From contig DXLY01000004.1 of the NCBI GenBank assembly GCA_019414465.1, positions 1-53,020 of the forward strand: DNA of 53,020 nt, read 5' to 3'. The number at the start of each line of letters is the position of its first letter. Position 1 is the stretch's first letter. Positions 1 through 7,853 of the stretch are shown here, piece after piece. Made by a program: the position numbers and the translations under genes. The notes beneath the pieces were generated by a model, which saw only the letters and a list, made by a program, of their open reading frames with translations, had not been told where the DNA came from and did no database searches. The stretch is from Collinsella sp. GTDB taxonomy: Bacteria; Actinomycetota; Coriobacteriia; Coriobacteriales; Coriobacteriaceae.

Positions 1-1
1 G

Positions 2-373
2 TATGCCGATGGCCTATCGGAAAGCGGTGGCGAGTCCAAGGCGCGCGCCCTGATGATCGAGCGCGGCTGGCAGACGCCGGAGCTGCAAATTGAGCTGTTC
101 GACCCGGTTGAGCCGGGACGGCCGTATCGCGTCGACTACTTGTGGCGCGTGGAAGATCGGCTGATCATCGGGGAATTTGACGGATTCGTTAAAAGCGAGA
201 AGGCAGCGGAGGAGGGCAAGCTCGCAAAGGCGCAGTTTGATGAGCGCCAGCGCGAGTCGAGGCTTTCGCTGCTTGATAACTGCAGGATCGTGCGCTTGTG
301 CTGGGATGATCTGAGGGATCCGGCAAAGCTCGATCGCAAGCTCAAAGTTGCCGGCGTGCCGCGTGCATGTTGA
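2..373 (+). CDS. C-terminal part of an AbiEi/DUF559-like protein (5' end outside window)
   Basis: The reading frame is open from base 2, so the gene begins upstream of the window; the first in-frame ATG (53) lies inside the domain and is not a convincing start. The visible 123 residues contain the pattern ESKAR (about residue 11), DYLWR, then IIGEFDG and a final VRLCWDDL. That is a DxxW...GEFDG arrangement typical of the small nuclease-fold (Vsr/DUF559-like) domain at the C-terminus of AbiEi-type antitoxin-like proteins. No partner toxin is visible because the upstream side is cut. A related architecture occurs in the frameshifted gene at 24086-25158. Family assignment is by pattern only; function unknown. 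Confidence 0.6.
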   Translation, partial: YADGLSESGGESKARALMIERGWQTPELQIELFDPVEPGRPYRVDYLWRVEDRLIIGEFDGFVKSEKAAEEGKLAKAQFDERQRESRLSLLDNCRIVRLCWDDLRDPAKLDRKLKVAGVPRAC

Positions 374-398
374 GGCGGTTGCGGGGCGTTAAGCTGCA

Positions 399-566
399 CG
401 AGCGTGGATAATCGGACACACGAGCGCGGAAATCTGGACGCGCGTTGATTGAGCGTGGATTTTCAGACATACGAGCGTGGATTATCGGACGTTTGAATAA
501 TGAGCGTGGATAATCTCCCGTTTTTTGCCCCCGAACAGTTCCAAAGTGGGAGTTTTTCCACGCTTA
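399..566. repeat. Cluster of six 19-bp GAGCGTGGAT motifs, 22/29-bp phased
   Basis: Copies of a motif close to YGAGCGTGGATWWTCGGAC start at 399, 421, 450, 472 and 501, and an inverted copy covers 548-566. Start-to-start distances are 22, 29, 22, 29, so the higher-order unit is a 51-bp doublet. The last direct copy and the inverted copy can pair into an imperfect hairpin (AGCGTGGA...CTCCC with GGGAG...TCCACGCT). The cluster lies between the 3' ends of two convergent genes. The same motif and spacing recur at 4440-4584. I know no named family for it. Confidence 0.8.
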
Positions 567-591
567 TCTTGCGGGTGCGATACAACGACAT

Positions 592-1188
592 TTAGGCGCT
601 GACGATGTTGGGCAGCGGCAGGTCGTGGACGTCGGTGGGGACGTGGTCGATGCGCTGTTCGTCAAAGGCGATGCCGACGATTTGACATGCGGGCGAGAGC
701 ATGGACAGGTAACGGTCGTAGCAGCCGCCGCTGTAGCCCAGGCGCGCGCCGGTTTGGTCGAAGGCCACGAGCGGCACAACAATCATGTCGAGTGCTTCGG
801 CAGGCACGATGGGGAAGCGGTTGCTGCCGATGTCCGCGGCAGCGAAGGTTCGCGTGGGATGAGTGATAAACGGAGCCGCGGACGCATCGTCGGCGGCAAC
901 CGCCCGCATGCACATACGCTGGCCACAAGCTGCGGCTTCGGCTGCCGAGAGCATGCACGGATAGGCTGCGCGCCAGCCGCGCGCGGCGGCCGCAGCGGCA
1001 AACGCGGCAGGGTCTGCCTCGGAACCCATCGCGGCATAGACGGCAACGGTGCGCGGCGCCGCGGCATCCAAGCGGCCCAGCAGCTCAGCCAGCCGCGTGC
1101 AAATGACAGCAGACTTTGCCTTCCGAACATCCAAATCAATCGCATCGCGCCGAGCAATTACCGCCCGCCGCAACTCAGCCTTATCCAT
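592..1188 (-). CDS. fau: 5-formyltetrahydrofolate cyclo-ligase
   Basis: Converts 5-formyl-THF to 5,10-methenyl-THF with ATP, recycling a storage folate in the cytoplasm. The 198-aa product has the usual length. It shows the N-terminal basic helix KAELRRAVIARRDAI, a central SEADP segment, and the C-terminal family signature VPLVAFDQTGARLGYSGGCYDRYL (read in parts), with the glycine-rich loop LGYSGGCYDR near residues 150-160. The frame opens at 1215, but ATG at 1188 is preferred: it follows a GAGGGGG Shine-Dalgarno and gives MDKAELR, the normal N-terminus. It stands alone, convergent with the gene fragment at the window start and downstream of the M16C peptidase on the same strand. Confidence 0.9.
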   Translation of the reverse strand: MDKAELRRAVIARRDAIDLDVRKAKSAVICTRLAELLGRLDAAAPRTVAVYAAMGSEADPAAFAAAAAARGWRAAYPCMLSAAEAAACGQRMCMRAVAADDASAAPFITHPTRTFAAADIGSNRFPIVPAEALDMIVVPLVAFDQTGARLGYSGGCYDRYLSMLSPACQIVGIAFDEQRIDHVPTDVHDLPLPNIVSA

Positions 1189-1208
1189 TCCAGCCCCCTC
1201 TCCCAAAC

Positions 1209-1309
1209 CTACCAAAAAGGGACGGGTTTATTTTGGCAGGTTTTATCTGGGCAAATGTCGAAACCACCACAAAGGTGCCTGTCCCCTTTGTGGTGGTTTT
1301 GCTTGCTGT
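1209..1309. repeat. REP-like palindromic element plus 15-bp-arm hairpin
   Basis: Bases 1209-1256 match, in opposite orientation, a segment at about 50480-50530: ACCAAAAAGGGAC(R)GGTTTA followed by TTTTGG..GGTTTTATCTGGGCAAA. The core has near-inverted flanks (ACCAAAA/TTTTGG). It is directly followed by a perfect hairpin, AAACCACCACAAAGG (1261-1275) with CCTTTGTGGTGGTTT (1285-1299), whose loop carries GCCTGTCC, a mirror of the GGGACAGG core. The hairpin may also end transcription between fau and the peptidase. Dispersed, palindromic and intergenic, it resembles REP-type elements. Confidence 0.7.
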
Positions 1310-1311
1310 GG

Positions 1312-4300
1312 CTAGCCCAGCAGGTCGACTACGTTGAAGTTGGCGTTGCTCTTGGCGATGACGTCTCGGCCGCCAAAGACGCAGGTGGGCGACTCGGCTG
1401 CGATGCGCGTCACGTCGGTGCCGAGCGAGCGCAGCTCACCGGGCGTGGCGGCGAGCATCTGGGCGCGACGCTCCTCGCGCGCATGCGGATCGAGCCCGGC
1501 CAGGTAGGTCGTGTTGCGGCGCTTGGTGAGCGCGTACGGCTTCACCGGCGCGTCCATGCCGCTCACGCAGCTCACGATAAAGCCCTCAAAGGCGGCTTCG
1601 TCGGGCTCAAAGCTGCCAAGCCATGCACCCGCGCGCTCCACGCGCTCAATCGAAGGATCGATCGCCGGGTCGCGGTAGGTGTAGAACGCCGCCTGACGCT
1701 CACCTGCCGCGCGGAATCCGCAGCCGTACGCCCCGCCCTTCACGCGGATCTCGTTCCACAGGTAGTCGTAGGAGAGCGCGTTGGCAGCCACGGCCCAAGT
1801 GCCTGTCACGTCAATGCCCAGGCGACGCGGGTCGCACGCGCTTGCCGCAAAGCAGATGTCGCTGGGGATCACGAAAGCCTCGTGGCGGTCGCACGGCGCC
1901 GGCACCACGAGCGCGTCGCGGCCGGCACCATCGCCCGCACCCAGCCCCAGGTCGCCCGCGGCATCCCAGTACGCGTCAAAGTCCTCGTCGCTGCCGGTAA
2001 AGCTCGCCATGCAGCCATCGGCCACAAAGATGCGGCCTGCCAGTTCGGTAAGCTTGCCGCGCAGGTCGTCCAGGCGCTCGTCAAAGTGGTCGAGCAGATC
2101 GCGCAGGAACAGGTAGAAGTCCACGCCCGAAAGCTGCTCGCGCACCACGGCCGAAGGCGAGCTGTAGCTCATCGCGCGACCGAGCGCCGCCGAGTGACCG
2201 TTGTTGATAAAGCCCTGCTCAAGCCCAATGCGAATCTGCGTGAGCACGTCGCGCACGCGGTCGGCGTCGGCATCTGCCAAAAGCGTGCTCGACCATACCT
2301 CGCGCGGCAGACTCGCCAGTGCATCAATCTTCTCGGACAGGGCGCCGGCGCTCACCAGCAGGTAGGGGCGCACGCCGTCCACGTCGGGCTGGGTCATGAC
2401 TTCGGTCGTAAAGCTCAAAAAGCCGAGCTTGCCAGCGAGCAAGTTGTCGAGTTCCTCGGCCGAGTGCTCGCGCGTGGGCAGCTGCTTAAGCAGGCGGCAG
2501 AGCAGTGTCACGTAGGGCAGGTCCTCAAACGCGACGCAGCTCAGGTCGAAATACTGCATGGCGTAGGCCAGGCGGTTGGTGGGGATGTCGTGGTGCAGAC
2601 AGGGGATGGGCGCGGTCGTGTCCACGACCAGCGGCGGCTCGGGGCGCGCCTCGCCAATGTCGGACACGCGCAGGCGCGGCAGCGTGGCCTTGTCCTCGGG
2701 CGTGTCCTCGGCCTCCTGCGCGGCACGCAGCGCGGCCGTGCGCTCGACCACGTTGGCCAGCTCGGCATCGGTCATGGCGTCGCGCTTGGCTGCCAGCTCT
2801 GCGGCTTCGGCACCCTCCGAACCCTCGGCGGCGTCCACCGGCACCAGCTCGACGAGCGCCATGTGGTCGTTCTCCAGCACCAGCTCGCGCAGCAGGTCCT
2901 CAAAGTAGGTGCCGTCCAGCTCGCTACGCAGCTCCTCGTACACCGGGCCGTACTTGAGTGCCAGCGTCGCGGCGTCGTCATCGTAGAGCCAGGTGCTCAG
3001 CGCGTCGCACGCAATGGCCACGCCGTCGGCGATGCCGTAGTCGCGCTGGCGCAGATCGTATTCGTTGCTGCTGATGATGGCTTCCAGGCGCTCGCGCGGA
3101 ACGCCGTGCTCGCACAGGTCGCGGCAGGCGTTCTGGAACATGCGACGCAGCTCGCGCGCCACGCCGGGCTGCGCGTTTTGCAGCATGATGAGCTCGTAGG
3201 GCTGCAGGCTCTCGGCCGCGGTGTAGCTCACCACGTTGCCGCCCAGGCCGGCGGCCAGAATGGCCTTCTTAACCGGTGCTTCGTTGGAGCCCAGCAGTGC
3301 CTCAAACAGGATATCCGCCGCGATCGTGCGCTTGCGGTCGAGCGCGCTGCCCAACACAAGGCCCAGGCCCACCAGGGCGTTCTCGGGTGTAGTGGCCATC
3401 TCGACGTGCTTGTACTCGCAGGTCACGGGCGCCTGCACGCCCAGCGGATTGGGCGCCAGCGCGGACGGGTCCTCGCCGGCGGCAACGGCTGCGTCCATGC
3501 GGCGGCTTGCGGCACTCGGCTGCGACAGATAGCGCTCGTCCAAAAAGGCCAGTGCGCGGTCCACGTCCAGGTCGCCGTAGAGCGTGATGTAGGAGTTGGA
3601 AGGATTGTAGTGGCGCGCATGCGTGTCCAGGAACTGCTCGTAGGTGAGCGCGGGAATCGCGCGCGGGTCGCCGCCGCTTTCGTGCGCATAGGCGGTGTCG
3701 GGATAGAGCGCGGCGTTGACGGCGTCGTCCAGCACGCTCATGGGGTCGGACAGCGCGCCCTTCATCTCGTTGAACACCACGCCGTTATAGCGCAGCGTGC
3801 CCTCGCGCAGGCTCGCGGAGCTGCTGTCGCCTTCGACCTCGGCGCTCTCCGGCAGGTCCAGCTCGTAGTGCCAGCCCTCCTGCTCAAAAATGGTGGGCTT
3901 GGTATAGATGGCCGGGTTGAACACCGCGTCCAGGTACACGTCCATCAGGTTGTACAGGTCCTGCTCGTTGGTGGTGGCAACGGGGTAGATGGTCTTGTCG
4001 GGGTAGGTCATGGCGTTGAGAAACGTCTGCATGGAGCTCTTGATCAGGTCGACAAACGGCTCCTTGACGGGAAACTTGGCCGACCCGCACAGTACCGAGT
4101 GCTCAAGAATATGGAACACGCCGGTGGAATCGGCCGGCGGCGTCTTAAAGCCAATGGCAAAGGCCTTGTTCTCGTCATCGCATGCCAGGTACAGCAGGCG
4201 AGCGCCCGAGGCGGTGTGGCGCAGCACATAGGCGTCCGAGTCGAGCTCGGGCACGGTCTCGCAGCGCTCGACGGCAAAGCCGTGGCAGGTAGTGCCGGGC

Positions 4301-4350
4301 ACTAGCAGCGCGGCGGCAGCGGCGCGCGGGTCGGTTGAGGTGGTGGGCAT
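1312..4350 (-). CDS. M16C family zinc metallopeptidase (presequence-protease type)
   Basis: A 1012-aa insulinase-superfamily peptidase related to PreP/Cym1, which degrade short peptides in a closed chamber. The inverted zinc motif HxxEH is present as HILEH at residues 80-84, followed by the usual SVLCGS. The length fits the fused four-domain M16C class. The frame opens at 4572, but that upstream part reads through the repeat cluster at 4440-4584. ATG at 4350 is chosen because it follows AAAGGAGA and gives MPTTSTDPR just before the peptidase domain. No signal peptide is visible, so it is probably cytosolic, acting in peptide turnover. A sigma-70-type promoter lies at 4403-4430. Confidence 0.92.
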   Translation of the reverse strand: MPTTSTDPRAAAAALLVPGTTCHGFAVERCETVPELDSDAYVLRHTASGARLLYLACDDENKAFAIGFKTPPADSTGVFHILEHSVLCGSAKFPVKEPFVDLIKSSMQTFLNAMTYPDKTIYPVATTNEQDLYNLMDVYLDAVFNPAIYTKPTIFEQEGWHYELDLPESAEVEGDSSSASLREGTLRYNGVVFNEMKGALSDPMSVLDDAVNAALYPDTAYAHESGGDPRAIPALTYEQFLDTHARHYNPSNSYITLYGDLDVDRALAFLDERYLSQPSAASRRMDAAVAAGEDPSALAPNPLGVQAPVTCEYKHVEMATTPENALVGLGLVLGSALDRKRTIAADILFEALLGSNEAPVKKAILAAGLGGNVVSYTAAESLQPYELIMLQNAQPGVARELRRMFQNACRDLCEHGVPRERLEAIISSNEYDLRQRDYGIADGVAIACDALSTWLYDDDAATLALKYGPVYEELRSELDGTYFEDLLRELVLENDHMALVELVPVDAAEGSEGAEAAELAAKRDAMTDAELANVVERTAALRAAQEAEDTPEDKATLPRLRVSDIGEARPEPPLVVDTTAPIPCLHHDIPTNRLAYAMQYFDLSCVAFEDLPYVTLLCRLLKQLPTREHSAEELDNLLAGKLGFLSFTTEVMTQPDVDGVRPYLLVSAGALSEKIDALASLPREVWSSTLLADADADRVRDVLTQIRIGLEQGFINNGHSAALGRAMSYSSPSAVVREQLSGVDFYLFLRDLLDHFDERLDDLRGKLTELAGRIFVADGCMASFTGSDEDFDAYWDAAGDLGLGAGDGAGRDALVVPAPCDRHEAFVIPSDICFAASACDPRRLGIDVTGTWAVAANALSYDYLWNEIRVKGGAYGCGFRAAGERQAAFYTYRDPAIDPSIERVERAGAWLGSFEPDEAAFEGFIVSCVSGMDAPVKPYALTKRRNTTYLAGLDPHAREERRAQMLAATPGELRSLGTDVTRIAAESPTCVFGGRDVIAKSNANFNVVDLLG

Positions 4351-4402
4351 ATGCAGTCTCCTTTGACGCCCCAGCGGGGGCGAATCGAGTCGAATCCCCG
4401 AG

Positions 4403-4430
4403 AGTATACCCATATGGGGCCCTCGACCAA
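4403..4430 (-). promoter_or_regulatory. Promoter of the M16C peptidase
   Basis: On the minus strand TTGGTC (-35, plus 4425-4430) and TATACT (-10, plus 4403-4408) are 16 bp apart. The spacer holds the palindrome CCCATATGGG. The motif-repeat cluster begins 10 bp upstream of the -35. Confidence 0.6.
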
Positions 4431-4439
4431 TCTGCCGGA

Positions 4440-4584
4440 TGAGCGTGGATTTTCGGACACACGAGCGTGGAAATTCGGACGCCCGCCAAATGAGTGTGGA
4501 TTTTCGGACGGAATCAGCCTCAAAACGCCCAAAAACCGTCCAAATATCCACCCTCATTTCCCGACCGTCCAAAATCCACGCTCA
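4440..4584. repeat. Second cluster of GAGCGTGGAT motifs, direct then inverted
   Basis: Direct copies of the 19-bp motif start at 4440, 4462 and 4491 (spacing 22 then 29, as in the cluster at 399-566). Inverted copies lie at 4538-4556 and 4567-4584, 29 bp apart. Transcribed through, the two halves could pair. The cluster sits between the divergent promoters of the M16C peptidase and the AlbA_2 gene. Confidence 0.8.
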
Positions 4585-4598
4585 TCCGCCGCCCGCAC

Positions 4599-4839
4599 AT
4601 CTCTCATATCTCATTCGTCTCTAATACGAGAGATAACAGAAAGATGAGAGATAAATATGAGAGATAACAATGCTGCAAAGAGACAGACAACCATGGTATT
4701 GTCTCAATATAGATTGTTTTACCAGCGAAAACATGTTTAAATGAAACAGATGACAGACATCTTATCTTTCATCTCTCACTCCTCTCTAATATGAGAGATA
4801 ACAGAAAGATGAGAGATAATTACGAGAGATAACTGAGAG
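4599..4839. promoter_or_regulatory. Duplicated operator array of GAGAGATAA boxes before the AlbA_2 gene
   Basis: Two 60-bp blocks, 4609-4668 and 4774-4833, are about 90 percent identical and 165 bp apart. Each has three GAGAGATAA boxes with identical internal spacing (starts 4628, 4646, 4659 and 4793, 4811, 4824). Each is preceded by inverted boxes (ATCTCTCAT, TCTCTAAT). The middle of each block is near-palindromic (TCTCTAATATGAGAGA). The second array ends about 40 bp before the start of the AlbA_2 gene, whose C-terminus looks like a winged helix, so autoregulation is plausible but inferred. Confidence 0.7.
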
Positions 4840-4894
4840 ACGAAGGAAATCTATTCGCGGCATTCTTCGCAGAACCGAGCGAAAGGACGTGCAG

Positions 4895-6361
4895 ATGAAC
4901 GAAAACGAACTGACCGGTCTGCTCGAGTCTTTAAGGCGCATGGGCTCGGACGATCTTAACGTTGAGGTCAAGGAGAGCGCCACGACGCTTTCCCGCGACG
5001 TATGGGAAACGGTCAGCGCTTTCGCAAACACCGCCGGCGGCATCATCGTACTCGGAGTGAGCGAGCGCGCGGGTTTTGTCCCAGTTGCAAACTTTGAGAC
5101 CGAGAAAGTGCTCAACCAATTCGTGGCGGGCATGGGCGATGCTGGCGGTCGCGGAAAGCTGGCCAATCCGCCCAAATACACCATTGAGCGCGTGGAGCTC
5201 CAGGGCACCGTGGTTCTAGTCATCGCGATTGAGGAGCTTGACCCGTCGAGCAAGCCTTGCTATGTCATGGAGCGGGGCGCTCAAGGTGGCAGCTACAAAC
5301 GCATCGATGACAAAGATGTCCCGCTTTCGTCGACCGAGGTTTTGGCACTGTCGTCATATGAACGGACGAGTCCTAGCGATCGCGATGCGGTGCCCGGCAC
5401 GAGTGTGGGCGATCTCGACGAGTCGCTGGTCGACCGCACGATAGAGCGTGCCTATTCGTTGACGCCTCGAGCGATGCGCGGTGCGGCGGACAAGAAGACA
5501 AAGATGGAGCGTCTGAATTTCCTCGACTTCCAGGGCAATGTTACCAAGGCCGGCCTCCTTGCCGCGGGCGTTTACCCTCAGCAGTTCTATCCCAAGCTCT
5601 TCATTGATGTGGCTGTCCACGTGGGAACTCAAAAGGGAGCTGCGGGGCCACTAAGGTTTATGGACCGCACAATCTGTGAGGGAACGTTGGGCGAGATGAT
5701 CTCGGATGCTGTCGCGGCCGTCGCCAAGAATTTGCGGCGAACCTCGACCGTCCAAGGCGTCTCGCGTGTCGACTCGCTGGAGATTCCCGAGGAGGTTCTG
5801 CGCGAGGCAATCGCCAACGCCGTAATCCATCGAGAATACGGGGATCGGTTCTGTGGACAATCGATTGCCGTCGACGTCTTTGACGATCGTGTCGAGGTGA
5901 CGAATCCTGGCGGCCTTTACGGGGGAAAGACTCGCGAGAACTTGTTTGACGGCAGCTCCCGATGCCGTAACGCGACGCTCGTGAAACTCATGTCGATTGT
6001 CCCGCTGCCGGATGGCGCAGGTTCGCCGGCTGAGGGCAATGGCTCGGGCATCCCGATGATGATCGATGCCATGCGCGCGCATGGTCTGGCCGAGCCCCTG
6101 TTCTGCCCGGGGTTCGATCGGTTCAAGGTCGTACTTTACCGTCCAAAGATCGAGCCGGTCGATCATGGCGGGGACTTGATTATGACGGCACTCAAGCGCT
6201 ACGGCGAATTGGGGACGCGCGAACTGGCGGAGCGCACGGGACTCACGGTTTCCCAGGTTAGGGCACGCGTCAATGCGCTCATTGAGCAGGGTGAGCTTGA
6301 GCCGACGGCGCCGTCGACAAGCCGCAACCGCAAATATAGACTGTCAGAGCGCGTGGAATAA
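4895..6361 (+). CDS. AlbA_2 (Schlafen-like) domain ATP-binding putative transcriptional regulator
   Basis: Residues about 20-60 carry the AlbA_2/Schlafen-like motif NVEVKESATTL with AFANTAGGIIVLGV. The middle has a GHKL-type ATPase signature, REAIANAVIHREY, with EGNGSGIPM further on (HATPase_c_4 type). The last 60 residues (ELGTRELAERTGLTVSQVR) look like a winged helix. This is the usual layout of the divergent-AAA/AlbA_2 regulator family, often found in accessory or defence settings. A GTG at 4889 is possible, but ATG 4895 sits better behind the GAAAGGA at 4881-4887. The duplicated operator upstream suggests self-regulation. No target gene is evident. Confidence 0.85.
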   Translation: MNENELTGLLESLRRMGSDDLNVEVKESATTLSRDVWETVSAFANTAGGIIVLGVSERAGFVPVANFETEKVLNQFVAGMGDAGGRGKLANPPKYTIERVELQGTVVLVIAIEELDPSSKPCYVMERGAQGGSYKRIDDKDVPLSSTEVLALSSYERTSPSDRDAVPGTSVGDLDESLVDRTIERAYSLTPRAMRGAADKKTKMERLNFLDFQGNVTKAGLLAAGVYPQQFYPKLFIDVAVHVGTQKGAAGPLRFMDRTICEGTLGEMISDAVAAVAKNLRRTSTVQGVSRVDSLEIPEEVLREAIANAVIHREYGDRFCGQSIAVDVFDDRVEVTNPGGLYGGKTRENLFDGSSRCRNATLVKLMSIVPLPDGAGSPAEGNGSGIPMMIDAMRAHGLAEPLFCPGFDRFKVVLYRPKIEPVDHGGDLIMTALKRYGELGTRELAERTGLTVSQVRARVNALIEQGELEPTAPSTSRNRKYRLSERVE

Positions 6362-6365
6362 ATGC

Positions 6366-6416
6366 GTTAGTGGACGAGGCGACCCAATAATCGACCCTCG
6401 ATTGGCGCCCACTAAG
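6366..6416. terminator. Hairpin after the AlbA_2 gene
   Basis: TTAGTGG...GGCG..CCAAT pairs with ATTGG.CGCC.CACTAA around an AATCGACCCTCG loop, 5 bp after the stop codon. There is no clear U-tract, so it may be a weak terminator or an RNA-stabilising hairpin. Confidence 0.45.
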
Positions 6417-6461
6417 GTAAAGCGGTTGTTGCCCAGTCGACGGTGATGCTAAAGACTCGGC

Positions 6462-6953
6462 TTACGCCGGCATGGCCCCGAACCCGTCCATCAAGAACAG
6501 CCTAAGAACCAGCTTGATGACATATCCCGGTTTGATTTCTGCCGTGCCAAAGACGCTGCGCTCGGCGAGCTCGCTGCAGTATGCGTAGATGTCGCGGATA
6601 AGGTCCGCGCCCGAAAGCGTAAACATGTAGCCTGCGTCCGAAAGCGCATTGGGCGCGGCGGGCAACTTGGCCATGTGGCAGAACGTTTGCAGGTCGGGCG
6701 CCATGGCGTTCTGGTGGTCAAGGTGGCTGCCGTCTTCTTGCGCGGCGAATTCCAGCTGGCGTACTCGATCAAGCGCCGCTGCCAGCACAAAGCTCGGTGT
6801 GGGAGCATTGACGTCCTCCGTGCTCGCCACAAGCCTGCCCGCCGCCTGCGTGACAAGCCAAGCGACCTCGCGCTGGCAACGCACGGCCTTGCGCGTAACC
6901 GGCTTGATGGACGAAGAAGAAACGCTCCCCTTAGGCGGATTCGAAGCAGCCAT
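6462..6953 (-). CDS. Conserved hypothetical protein, 163 aa
   Basis: Not recognised. The start at 6953 is supported by GGGAGGG four bases upstream. The product is soluble and mostly helical: an S/K-rich first 20 residues, then VTRKAVRCQREVAWLV, a central helix (PSFVLAAALDRVRQLEFAAQ), and a C-terminal segment ending KLVLRLFLMDGFGAMPA. No transmembrane segment, signal peptide or catalytic motif is seen. It is divergent from the next gene, with starts only 11 bp apart, so their control regions overlap. It lies in a block of unassigned genes (6.4-8.5 kb) that looks accessory. Confidence 0.65.
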   Translation of the reverse strand: MAASNPPKGSVSSSSIKPVTRKAVRCQREVAWLVTQAAGRLVASTEDVNAPTPSFVLAAALDRVRQLEFAAQEDGSHLDHQNAMAPDLQTFCHMAKLPAAPNALSDAGYMFTLSGADLIRDIYAYCSELAERSVFGTAEIKPGYVIKLVLRLFLMDGFGAMPA

Positions 6954-6964
6954 AAGACCCTCCC

Positions 6965-7534
6965 ATGAACGACCCGGTCCAACAAGCCCGGATGAAACAC
7001 GTGCTACATCAGTATACAGGGGAGTGGGGTAGCGGGGTACAAGCGCGCCAGCGGCAAACCGAGAGCATCAACAATGTGCCTCCGCTCTATTTGGACGATG
7101 GTACGTGGGTCATTAAGTACTCGGTTCAAGCGTCGGGTACCGTTGGTTTTCGAGACCAGAATTACAACCGTAAAATGCTCAACTGCATGGAATGTGACGT
7201 CCCAGTCGGAGTCATATTTGCAACCGAGGTGGGCTATAAGGTGCTCGGCCTTGCGTTTGTTGAGCGGTTCGAGCCCGAAAACGGATGGTTTGTTCTGCAC
7301 GGTCCTGTTCATAAAGGCGGACCGGACCCTCGTTTTGCGCCCGACATGAGTTATCTGAAGCACATACCCGTCGATATTGAGTTTGCCGGACAGGGTGCGA
7401 CCGACGATGAAATTTGGCTTTGGCGGTCTTTTACGATCGTGCTGTTTGATCGGATCGCGTGGCGATGCAATCTCGCACACGCCTGCCGGTGCATGCTCTT
7501 CCTGATTTGTATAGCGAGAGGGGAGCGAACGTGA
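6965..7534 (+). CDS. Hypothetical protein, N-terminal part of a probably frameshifted gene
   Basis: Not recognised. Well-formed sequence runs to about residue 164: PPLYLDDGTWVIKYSV, CMECDVPVGVIFATEVGYKVLGLAFVERFE, then GWFVLHGPV. The phrase order resembles small beta-rich modules in some McrA/HNH-type restriction proteins, but this is a weak impression. After about base 7455 this frame turns cysteine-rich with rare ATA and AGA codons (ending CRCMLFLICIARGERT), whereas the +1 frame continues with normal codon use into the next entry. A single missing G at CGCGTGGCG (about 7454) would join both into one protein of about 284 aa. ATG 6965 is the first start after a stop at 6953-6955, with no clear Shine-Dalgarno. 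Confidence 0.55.
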   Translation: MNDPVQQARMKHVLHQYTGEWGSGVQARQRQTESINNVPPLYLDDGTWVIKYSVQASGTVGFRDQNYNRKMLNCMECDVPVGVIFATEVGYKVLGLAFVERFEPENGWFVLHGPVHKGGPDPRFAPDMSYLKHIPVDIEFAGQGATDDEIWLWRSFTIVLFDRIAWRCNLAHACRCMLFLICIARGERT

Positions 7535-7815
7535 GCTGGCGAGGCGATATTGCGATGGGGAAGTACGGAAAACTGCCGTGCGCCCTTATAGACAACAAAA
7601 TGTTTCCGAGCGTAGAAGTTGATTGCGGGTCGTTTGTCGTCGCCTGTCCTTGCTGCGGCTCGCAAATACCGTGCCTCGACATTCGGTTCATCGATGCGTG
7701 CGACAGACTTAGCGACGAAGTGAGAAAACGGACAGGCGTTCATATGCCGGTGTATCAGGAGAAATGCCCTGTTTGTGGCCTCGATATCGTGTACGACGCC
7801 GGCGACGAGGGATAG
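7459..7815 (+). CDS. Zinc-ribbon-like C-terminal part of the preceding gene (or separate 94-aa protein)
   Basis: The frame carries two CxxC pairs, CPCCGSQIPC and CPVCGLDIVY, spaced as in a zinc ribbon, and ends DAGDEG. If independent, the best start is GTG 7531, behind AGGGGAG and overlapping the previous stop as GTGA. If the previous gene is frameshifted, this is its C-terminal domain, and the upstream residues MQSRTRLPVHALPDLYSERG belong to it. The codon-use argument favours the single-gene view. Function unknown; CxxC pairs suggest metal binding and possibly nucleic-acid contact. Confidence 0.5.
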   Translation: MAMQSRTRLPVHALPDLYSERGANVSWRGDIAMGKYGKLPCALIDNKMFPSVEVDCGSFVVACPCCGSQIPCLDIRFIDACDRLSDEVRKRTGVHMPVYQEKCPVCGLDIVYDAGDEG

Positions 7816-7853
7816 GTGATGCGGAGGAGCTGGCTGTGAAGGCATCTCTGTCC

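Noticed and set aside
399..566. CRISPR array
   Set aside because: The repeats are degenerate and the intervals are 3-10 bp, far too short for spacers; no cas genes.
625..4305. 1226-aa plus-strand open frame
   Set aside because: It is antisense to fau and the M16C peptidase. The protein is low-complexity His/Val/Arg/Gly sequence typical of a shadow frame in GC-rich DNA, and it crosses the hairpin at 1261-1299.
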